From an uncultured Bacilli bacterium (GTDB taxonomy: Bacteria; Bacillota_I; Bacilli_A; RF39; UBA660), in assembly GCA_934096315.1 (NCBI GenBank), contig CAKOLT010000026.1, positions 1 through 12,207 on the forward strand: a stretch of DNA of 12,207 nt. The letters are read 5' to 3'. Shown here piece after piece: positions 6,611-12,207 of the stretch. The notes below the pieces were generated by a model. That model had not been told where the DNA came from. It was given only the letters and a program-made list of their open reading frames with translations, and made no database searches. Position 1 is the stretch's first letter. Each line of letters begins with the position of its first letter. A program made the translations under genes and the position numbers.

Positions 6611-8282
6611 TTCTTTCCTTAATCAATTTCTTACACGAATAATCATAACAAAACTCCTGATTACTACTAATTCTCTTATTTAAAAACTCTGCCTCTTTCT
6701 TTAATATCTCTTCCCACTTATAAATATCTCTATTACTAGCTTTCTTAAAATATAAATCATATAAAACATATTCATTTAAACTATCCCCATACCTCCTTAA
6801 AGGAGAAGTTGAATGAGAATAATCATCCTTATTTAAAGCATCATGTCTATATAATAAAGTAGTATAAAAAGCCTTAGCATTTAATTCCTTAAGAGCATTA
6901 ACTACTTTATTATAATCCTTTGGCTTTAAACCATATTCAGAATTTATCCTCTCTGCATGTTTTAATATCTCTTCTTCTTTAGGATAAAGAAAAGCTCTTC
7001 TTAAATATGGTAAAGATAAATTCCTAAACTTTTCAGCAGACAAACTATTTACCAAAAGCATTAAATACTCCACAATAATAGAACTTATATAAATATCATC
7101 ATCTACTTTTGAATCTATATTACCCCCGCCTTTACTACATATAGCTAAAAGATTCTGAAGCATTCTCCTTTTTTCAGTATCATCAGAGAAAAATAATCTA
7201 TCTGCATTATCATAATATAAATTATCACTAACTTTAATTATAGCTTTACAAATACGATAAGATGAAGATATTATATCATAGTTTGGAGCAACATCCACTA
7301 TATGAGCAATAACATTCTTTTTCTCCCCCTTAATAAGAGAAGCCTTTCCATATGTTATACTATCAGGATACATACAAATATTAGTATCTGGAAGATATAT
7401 AGTCTCCCCATTAATTCTAGACTCCTTAAATAATAAACTATCATACTCAATCAAAGAAGGAACATCTGCGATAAAAACAAACAAAGTATAAGTACCATTT
7501 TTATTCTCTCTTAAATATATACCATCATCTAAACATAAAGAATCTTTACCATCAATAGTTAAACACTTTTGACTAGTAAAATTAAGTCTCCCTTGATGAT
7601 TCGGAGTAATATTTTCACTACTTACAATAGAAGAAATACTAAAATTAGTCCGTATACCATAGTTTTTTACCATACTCCTAGTACAAGATAAAAATTTCTC
7701 ATCAAATAACCCTCTTACCTTTAAAAGATTTTTAGAAAATACTTTATCTTCTAAAAAATTAAGAACACTCTCTTTATCTATATAAGAAGATAACATTCTA
7801 AGTATTTGAAAATAATAATTATTCCCCTCTTCAAGATAAGAGGATATTATCATTTCTACAACCACATTAAAATTATCACTGTCTTTTAATATAGAATTCT
7901 TATTTTCCTCAAAAAACCTCTTAACAACATTTAAATCTCTAACATCATATATAAGAGTCTTTAAAATAACAGAATCATTTCCTCTTTCTAGATTTCTCTT
8001 TATCTTTTTAACCTCTTTAGCTAAATCTAATAACTCATAATAAACATAATCACATATATCCTTATTCCTATAATTATTTAAAGTATTTCTAATATTATCT
8101 AAAACTACTACTACCTCATGGTACTTAATATCATAAATAACACTATACAAAATATTTATAACATCTTCTTTTGTAAAACCATAATCATAAGTATCATCAG
8201 AATTAAGAATTTCAAATAATAACTTAATTACTGCATCAAAATCATCATAAAGTAAATTCTTAATATAATTATCATTTACCAT
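6603..8282 (-). CDS. divergent RNB-domain (RNase II/R-like) protein without OB-fold domains
   Basis: A 559-residue protein with an RNB exonuclease core at about 238-510. It shows LTIDGKDSLCLDDG (241-254), FIADV (270-274), YLPDTNICMYPD (296-307) and HSTSPLRRYGD (490-500), the last carrying the catalytic Arg pair. In RNase R the first motif is TIDGEDARDFDD, so Asp244, Asp252 and Asp253 are kept but one metal-binding Asp is Cys250. The RNase II/R cold-shock and S1 domains are missing: no C-terminal OB-fold follows, and residues 1-190 look mostly helical and are unfamiliar to me. The length is well below the usual 640-800. It could be an active 3'-5' exoribonuclease with altered metal binding, or an RNA-binding pseudoenzyme. 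It starts at ATG with AAGGGAG overlapping the lepA stop, and its TGA lies inside miaB. Confidence 0.8.
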   Translation of the reverse strand: MVNDNYIKNLLYDDFDAVIKLLFEILNSDDTYDYGFTKEDVINILYSVIYDIKYHEVVVVLDNIRNTLNNYRNKDICDYVYYELLDLAKEVKKIKRNLERGNDSVILKTLIYDVRDLNVVKRFFEENKNSILKDSDNFNVVVEMIISSYLEEGNNYYFQILRMLSSYIDKESVLNFLEDKVFSKNLLKVRGLFDEKFLSCTRSMVKNYGIRTNFSISSIVSSENITPNHQGRLNFTSQKCLTIDGKDSLCLDDGIYLRENKNGTYTLFVFIADVPSLIEYDSLLFKESRINGETIYLPDTNICMYPDSITYGKASLIKGEKKNVIAHIVDVAPNYDIISSSYRICKAIIKVSDNLYYDNADRLFFSDDTEKRRMLQNLLAICSKGGGNIDSKVDDDIYISSIIVEYLMLLVNSLSAEKFRNLSLPYLRRAFLYPKEEEILKHAERINSEYGLKPKDYNKVVNALKELNAKAFYTTLLYRHDALNKDDYSHSTSPLRRYGDSLNEYVLYDLYFKKASNRDIYKWEEILKKEAEFLNKRISSNQEFCYDYSCKKLIKERSD

Positions 8283-8294
8283 ATTCTATCTCCC

Positions 8295-10076
8295 TTAATG
8301 TTTGTCTTCTAAAACCTTTAAAAATACATCACTAGGTACCTCAACCTTACCAATCATCCTCATTTTCTTCTTACCTTCTTTTTGCTTATCAAGAAGTTTT
8401 CTTTTTCTAGTAATATCTCCTCCATAACACTTAGCAAGAACATTCTTCCTCATTGCTTTTATATCACTTCGAGCTATTACCTTACTACCAATTACTGCCT
8501 GGACAGGAACCTCAAATAACTGTCTTGGAATAAGTTCCCTAAGCTTATCTACAATAATTCTACCACGATTATAAGCAAAATCTTTATGGACAATAACAGA
8601 TAAAGCATCCACTATTTCTCCATTTAACATAACATCCATTTTAACAAGATCACTCTTTTTATAACCAATAACCTCATAATCAAAGGAAGCATATCCTTTC
8701 GTATAACTCTTAAGTTTATCAAAAAAATCATAAACAATCTCTGATAAAGGAAGTTCATAATGAAGATTAACCCTAACATCATCTAAATACTCCGTACTTT
8801 TATATATACCCCTTTTATCCTGACAAAGCTCCATAATACTTCCTATATATGTACTCGGAGTTATTATATTAGCATAAATATATGGTTCCCTTACCTCTTT
8901 AATTTTAACCTTATCCGGATAATTAACAGGATTAGATACATAAATAGTATCCATATTATTTAATTCTATTTCATAATTAACCGAAGGAGATGTCACAATA
9001 ATCTCTATATTAAATTCTCTCTCTATTCTCTCTTTAATTATATCTAAATGTAAAAGTCCAAGAAAACCTATCCTAAAACCAAACCCAAGGGAAGTAGAAG
9101 TCTCTGGTTCATAAGATAAAGAAGAATCATTCAGTTTTAATTTCTCTAAAGCTTCCTTTAAAGCTGGATACTTACTAGAAATTACCGGATATATACCACA
9201 GAAAACCATTGGTTTCATCTTCTTATAACCAGCAAGAGCCTCATAACAAGGATCATTATCTAAAGTAATAGTATCTCCCACAAAAGAAGCATTAAAATCT
9301 TTAATAGAACCACTTACATAACCAACTTCTCCAGATTTTAAACTTTTAACATTTACATTCTTCGGAGTACTAACCCCAAGCTGAGTAACTTCATACTTAT
9401 GAGAAGTTGCCATAAACCTAATAGTATCCCCAAGAGAAATTGTCCCAGAAACAACCCTAATTAAAGATACAACCCCTAGATAAGCATCAAAATAACTATC
9501 AAAAACTAAACATCTTAATTTATCATCATCAAACTTATTTTTAGGAGCAGGCACTCTATTAATTATTTCTCTAACTAATATATCAATACCCTCACCCGTT
9601 TTAGCAGACGTTTTAATAATATCTTCTTTTTTAAACCCAAAAGTCTTTTCAAGTTCCTTTTCTCTAAGGGGAATATCACTACTAGGAAGATCTATCTTAT
9701 TAATAACAGGTATAATCTCCAAATCATTAACTAAAGCAAGATAAGTATTAGCAAGAGTCTGTGCTTCAATACCTTGCGTAGCATCCACAACTAAAATAGC
9801 CCCCTCACATGCTACCATAGACCTCGATACCTCATAACTAAAATCAACATGACCAGGAGTATCTATTAAATTCAAAATATAACCATTATACTCTATCCTA
9901 ACAGCATTTAATTTAATAGTTATACCACGTTCTCTTTCTAAAGGCATATTATCAAGAAGTTGCTGTTTCATCTCTCTTTCACTTACTGCCTTAGTATACT
10001 CAAGTATTCTATCACAAAGAGTACTTTTACCATGATCAATATGAGCAATAATACAAAAATTTCTAATATTTTGCAT
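8295..10076 (-). CDS. lepA: elongation factor 4 (LepA), ribosome-associated translational GTPase
   Basis: A 593-residue GTPase that acts on ribosomes, proposed in back-translocation, stress responses and 30S assembly. GTPase motifs are AHIDHGKS (11-18), RGITI (50-54), DTPGH (72-76), NKID (126-129) and SAK (157-159). EF-G-like domains follow, then the LepA-specific C-terminal domain with KCYGGDITRKRKLLDKQKEG, which separates it from EF-G and BipA. The frame extends upstream to 10127, but I place the start at ATG 10074-10076: it has a near-perfect GGAGGTGG 4-5 nt upstream, gives the usual LepA N-terminus (xNIRNFCIIAHIDHGK), and the upstream ATG would lie at the likely transcription start. It is the first gene of the operon, and the RNB gene begins 12 nt after its stop. 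Confidence 0.97.
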   Translation of the reverse strand: MQNIRNFCIIAHIDHGKSTLCDRILEYTKAVSEREMKQQLLDNMPLERERGITIKLNAVRIEYNGYILNLIDTPGHVDFSYEVSRSMVACEGAILVVDATQGIEAQTLANTYLALVNDLEIIPVINKIDLPSSDIPLREKELEKTFGFKKEDIIKTSAKTGEGIDILVREIINRVPAPKNKFDDDKLRCLVFDSYFDAYLGVVSLIRVVSGTISLGDTIRFMATSHKYEVTQLGVSTPKNVNVKSLKSGEVGYVSGSIKDFNASFVGDTITLDNDPCYEALAGYKKMKPMVFCGIYPVISSKYPALKEALEKLKLNDSSLSYEPETSTSLGFGFRIGFLGLLHLDIIKERIEREFNIEIIVTSPSVNYEIELNNMDTIYVSNPVNYPDKVKIKEVREPYIYANIITPSTYIGSIMELCQDKRGIYKSTEYLDDVRVNLHYELPLSEIVYDFFDKLKSYTKGYASFDYEVIGYKKSDLVKMDVMLNGEIVDALSVIVHKDFAYNRGRIIVDKLRELIPRQLFEVPVQAVIGSKVIARSDIKAMRKNVLAKCYGGDITRKRKLLDKQKEGKKKMRMIGKVEVPSDVFLKVLEDKH

Positions 10077-10080
10077 ATAA

Positions 10081-10088
10081 CCACCTCC
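10081..10088 (-). promoter_or_regulatory. ribosome binding site that sets the lepA start
   Basis: The minus strand reads GGAGGTGG, 4 nt before ATG 10074-10076. It decides against an upstream in-frame ATG at 10125-10127, which would add 17 residues unlike the family. Confidence 0.85.
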
Positions 10089-10129
10089 ATTACAATTATT
10101 TATAAAATTAAATAAAGTACATAACAATT

Positions 10130-10138
10130 ATTATATCA
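10130..10138 (-). promoter_or_regulatory. extended -10 promoter of the lepA operon
   Basis: The minus strand reads TGATATAAT, a perfect TGnTATAAT element 53 nt before the lepA ATG. The -35 position (TTTTAA at about a 17-bp spacing) is poor, so the extended -10 probably carries the strength. Confidence 0.6.
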
Positions 10139-10159
10139 CTAATTGCATATATTTAAAAT

Positions 10160-10199
10160 AAAATAATTAAAAATTGTAGGATATATTCATATCTCTACA
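10160..10199 (-). terminator. hairpin terminator after the Cys-His protein gene
   Basis: TGTAG-GATAT (10175-10184) pairs with ATATC-CTACA (10189-10199) with one bulged base and a 4-nt loop. On the minus strand it is followed by AATTTTTAATTATTTT. It begins 3 nt past the stop codon at 10203, insulating the accessory genes from the lepA promoter. Confidence 0.55.
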
Positions 10200-10202
10200 T
10201 TT

Positions 10203-10832
10203 CTATAAATCAGTAGTAAACCTACCATTTTCATAAACAATCTTATATTTAAATAAATTATTATAATATTCTTCCATATCAAGACCATATTTTATTACAT
10301 TATATTCTATAACTTGAATACGATTAAGTATTTCATCATTAATCTCTAAATTACATTTCTTTATAAAATCAACATATCTCTCCATTTGATACTTTATCGC
10401 AGATTTATAAGAATCAAATTTAAGTATTCCCTTATTATTAAAATCAGCATGTTCGAAATAACAGAATTTATTATTTTCTTCATATACCAAAAATGTATGT
10501 GTGGGATAATTATTATTCTTATTAAAGCAAAACCATATAAAGAATGTCTTATATTTATAATTGTGTTCTTTAAACCAAAATCTCTCTAACTCAGTCTGAT
10601 CATAACATATCCCAAGACCATATTTTAATATCCTATTTTTATCACATAACTCATATTTTGTTTGACATGCTACCTGAAAAGATGAATTAATATCATTTTC
10701 CCAATCAGTATATACCTTATTATCAGTACCATATATTCCATATTCAATATAAGAATCCATAAACTTTAATAAATCTTCTGGAGTATGTGTTTTATTATAA
10801 TTAATTACTCTTAACTTATACTCTTTTTCCAC
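10203..10832 (-). CDS. unrecognised protein with a transglutaminase/papain-like Cys-His pattern
   Basis: I do not recognise this 209-residue protein as a named family. It has a motif GLGICYDQTELER (Cys76), then a beta-rich stretch YKTFFIWF, then PTHTFLVYEENNKFCYFEH with His112 and possible acidic partners Glu127 or Asp130. A Cys after a small Gly-rich turn, a His in a TH-x-F strand and an acidic residue about 15-18 residues on is the order of the catalytic triad in transglutaminase-like folds (protease, amidase or acyltransferase). No signal peptide or membrane segment is seen, so it is probably cytoplasmic. I chose GTG at 10830-10832 because GGAGG lies 8 nt upstream; an in-frame ATG at 10845-10847 overlaps that site and lacks a good one of its own. 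It follows the RhuM gene after a short gap and is probably cotranscribed with it. Confidence 0.7.
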   Translation of the reverse strand: MEKEYKLRVINYNKTHTPEDLLKFMDSYIEYGIYGTDNKVYTDWENDINSSFQVACQTKYELCDKNRILKYGLGICYDQTELERFWFKEHNYKYKTFFIWFCFNKNNNYPTHTFLVYEENNKFCYFEHADFNNKGILKFDSYKSAIKYQMERYVDFIKKCNLEINDEILNRIQVIEYNVIKYGLDMEEYYNNLFKYKIVYENGRFTTDL

Positions 10833-10840
10833 AGATACTT

Positions 10841-10845
10841 CCTCC
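10841..10845 (-). promoter_or_regulatory. ribosome binding site for the Cys-His protein
   Basis: GGAGG on the minus strand, 8 nt before GTG 10830-10832. It falls inside codons 2-3 of the longer reading from ATG 10845-10847, so the shorter start is favoured. Confidence 0.5.
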
Positions 10846-10899
10846 ATTTCTTATAATATATAGCTGCTTTCAGATTTTCATGTCTATATAACTTAATTA

Positions 10900-11916
10900 C
10901 TATATACTACTTTCTTCTAACAATAAATCAAAATCTGATTTATATAATTTATCTTGCTTTACTCTATATTTTTCAAATTCAGTTAATGCTTTATCACACG
11001 CTATTTCATGTGATATTTTTCCAGCATCTTTTAGTATATCTCTGTCATCTGCTAACAAAAACTTATCTATTCTTACAGCCCAATCTTCCATCGTCATTGG
11101 TATATGTCTTCTTGCTCTATCTTCTGCTAAATCCAAAAAAGCTGATACTATTCGTTCCAAGCTTTCTAATTCTTCTTTGTATAAATAATTTTTTGCTATT
11201 ACTACATCAGTTTCTAATATCTTTCCTTTAGGGGAATTTTTCCAAGAGGTAAGTCCCATATGATCTTTCTTAGCATTAGCTCTATTATAAATAATTTCAG
11301 CAGCTGTCTGTTTAGATACAGCATAGTGCATTTTGTTTTGTACCTTTTTAAAAAATTTAATTGTCGTAGGTGACTTTTTATCATAATCCACACTTGTTGC
11401 ATATATATCAGTTATTTTTTGATAAAATCTTCTTTCTGATAATCTTATTTCCCTAATTTCCGCAAGCAATGAATCATAATAATCCTCATCAAAAAATGCA
11501 CCATTTGCCATTCTTTTTTTATCTATTATATATCCTTTTTTTGAAAACTCTTTTAATATATATGTCGCCCATCTCCTAAATTGTATAGCCCTATCTGTAT
11601 TTGTCCTATAACCAACTGATATTACCACATCTAAGTTATAATATTGTACATTTCTTTTAACCTGTCTATTTCCCTCATTTTGAACTAGTAAGAATTTCTT
11701 ACTAGTTGAATTTTGATCCAACTCGTAATTATAATATATATCATTAATATGCATTGTAATATTATTTCTTGTAGTATTAAAAAGTTCTCCAATAGCTTTT
11801 TGAGTTAGCCATAAATCGCCTTCTTCAAACCTAACTTGAATTCCTTTATCATGAGTTTGCCTTTCAAATATTAAGAATTCTGCACTACTACTTCTAATAA
11901 TTAAATCTTTTGCCAA
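10900..11916 (-). CDS. RhuM family protein
   Basis: A 338-residue protein, the full family length. It has the RhuM N-terminus ELIIRSS-like (DLIIRSSSAEFLIF), then VRFEEGDLWLTQKAIGELF (about 28-46) resembling a helix-turn-helix found in BRO/KilA/phage anti-repressor proteins. Further on are the conserved YYNLDVVISVGYR (about 92-104), FRRWATYILKEF (about 113-124), AEIIYNRAN (205-213) and GLTSW (220-224). RhuM was named from a Salmonella pathogenicity island; its biochemical role is unsettled. Homologues often sit in genomic islands and next to type I restriction genes, but no hsd gene is visible here. The start is likely TTG at 11914-11916, with AAGGAG 9 nt upstream. A longer TTG start at 11934 would overlap that site. 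It ends 67 nt before the next gene and has no terminator of its own. Confidence 0.9.
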   Translation of the reverse strand: MAKDLIIRSSSAEFLIFERQTHDKGIQVRFEEGDLWLTQKAIGELFNTTRNNITMHINDIYYNYELDQNSTSKKFLLVQNEGNRQVKRNVQYYNLDVVISVGYRTNTDRAIQFRRWATYILKEFSKKGYIIDKKRMANGAFFDEDYYDSLLAEIREIRLSERRFYQKITDIYATSVDYDKKSPTTIKFFKKVQNKMHYAVSKQTAAEIIYNRANAKKDHMGLTSWKNSPKGKILETDVVIAKNYLYKEELESLERIVSAFLDLAEDRARRHIPMTMEDWAVRIDKFLLADDRDILKDAGKISHEIACDKALTEFEKYRVKQDKLYKSDFDLLLEESSI

Positions 11917-11925
11917 CTTTATCAA

Positions 11926-11931
11926 CTCCTT
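11926..11931 (-). promoter_or_regulatory. ribosome binding site that sets the rhuM TTG start
   Basis: AAGGAG on the minus strand, 9 nt before TTG 11914-11916. It is the only good site near the N-terminus and supports a rare TTG initiation codon; another TTG, at 11923-11925, sits too close. Confidence 0.6.
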
Positions 11932-11971
11932 CAACTTAATTTCTAATTAGCATGTGTTGCGTCCACATATT

Positions 11972-11998
11972 CTTATATCAGCATCATGCACTTATCAA
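11972..11998 (-). promoter_or_regulatory. possible promoter of the rhuM gene
   Basis: The minus strand has TTGATA (11993-11998), a short 15-bp spacer and TATAAG (11972-11977) preceded by TG in extended -10 position. The short spacer and imperfect -10 make this a modest candidate. It lies between the MazG-like remnant and rhuM, where a promoter would be expected. Confidence 0.35.
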
Positions 11999-12026
11999 AC
12001 TCAAACAATCTTCTAAATAATTTTTA

Positions 12027-12207
12027 TTATTCTGATTCAATTACTTTCTCAAGAAAAATTTTTGTTTCAAAAGCACCACGCTTTTCATTTTTCATATCAG
12101 CAATTTCCATAATATCATCCAAATCTTTATTTGGTAGTGTGAAAAGTTTATCCACTACCTCTTGCTTTTTCTTTATTTTTTAAGTGATTTTCTATGTTTT
12201 TATCAAT
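12027..12207 (-). pseudogene. 3' end of a MazG-like NTP pyrophosphohydrolase gene with a frameshift
   Basis: The minus-strand frame ending at TAA 12027-12029 reads EVVDKLFTLPNKDLDDIMEI and then ADMKNEKRGAFETKIFLEKV. This matches the C-terminus of phosphoribosyl-ATP pyrophosphohydrolase-like/MazG-type proteins (family pattern K-x-E-K-R-G-x-F-x-x-x-I-F-L-E), which hydrolyse non-canonical nucleotides. That frame is closed upstream by a stop near 12180, and the plausible N-terminal continuation (IDKNIENHLKNKEK) lies in another frame from 12207 that hits a stop at about 12148. One inserted or lost base in the A-rich run at about 12165-12185 would join them, so this looks like a frameshift, or a sequencing error in a homopolymer. 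The 5' part is outside the window. Confidence 0.55.

Noticed and set aside
4873..8282. Mycoplasma-type code with TGA as Trp
   Set aside because: TGA ends three genes at the expected length and Trp is written TGG.
10077..10127. A 17-residue N-terminal extension of LepA from the upstream ATG
   Set aside because: It contains the lepA ribosome binding site, lies at the likely transcription start and is unlike any LepA N-terminus.
11214..11402. Minus-strand 62-residue ORF within rhuM
   Set aside because: It is an out-of-frame shadow of the conserved rhuM coding sequence.
11952..11968. Inverted repeat ATGTG/CACAT upstream of rhuM
   Set aside because: A 5-bp stem with a 7-nt loop is expected by chance and has no T run after it.

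Overview
This window looks like an AT-rich Bacillota genome, probably class Bacilli. It has strong GGAGG-type ribosome binding sites, a miaB gene followed directly by a YlbF/YmcA-family gene (the Bacillus ymcB-ymcA order), and very tight gene packing. TGA serves as a stop (ends of miaB, the RNB gene and the YlbF-family gene) and Trp is encoded by TGG, so the code is the standard bacterial one, not the Mycoplasma code. Placement below class is a guess; an uncultured gut lineage of the RF39 or Erysipelotrichia kind would fit the base composition. Every supported gene lies on the minus strand, so the window reads from right to left.

Right flank (about 10200-12207), accessory DNA. From the right edge come the frameshifted 3' end of a MazG-like nucleotide pyrophosphohydrolase gene, a full-length RhuM-family gene, and an unrecognised 209-residue protein with a Cys-His-acidic pattern like a transglutaminase/papain-type fold. 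A hairpin terminator closes this group.

Centre (4781-10140), housekeeping operon. An extended -10 promoter precedes lepA (EF-4), a divergent RNB-domain ribonuclease, miaB (tRNA methylthiotransferase) and a YlbF-family gene. The last three junctions are a 12-nt gap and two 8-nt overlaps, so translational coupling is likely. All four products point to translation or RNA metabolism. The RNB protein is the oddest gene: it lacks the usual flanking OB-fold domains, carries about 190 residues of unfamiliar helical sequence at its N-terminus, and has Cys in place of one metal-binding Asp. A GC-rich hairpin lies after the operon.

Left centre (600-4723), transport operon. A clear promoter (TTGCAT, 17 bp, TATAAT) drives two ABC exporter half-transporters and then a flavodoxin. 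The first ABC subunit has Asp for the catalytic Glu and Gln for the switch His; the second keeps both residues but has an altered signature. This is the layout of an asymmetric heterodimeric exporter of the TM287/288, BmrCD or LmrCD type. A hairpin with a T-rich tail follows the flavodoxin gene.

Left edge (1-600), decayed accessory DNA. A dinD-like gene keeps its promoter and ribosome binding site but has a 1-nt frameshift and loses its C-terminal half. Next come a 68-bp imperfect palindrome with a 4-nt loop and a fragment matching the C-terminal end of a DNA cytosine-5 methyltransferase, which runs off the window. No RNA genes, CRISPR arrays or intact insertion sequences were seen.
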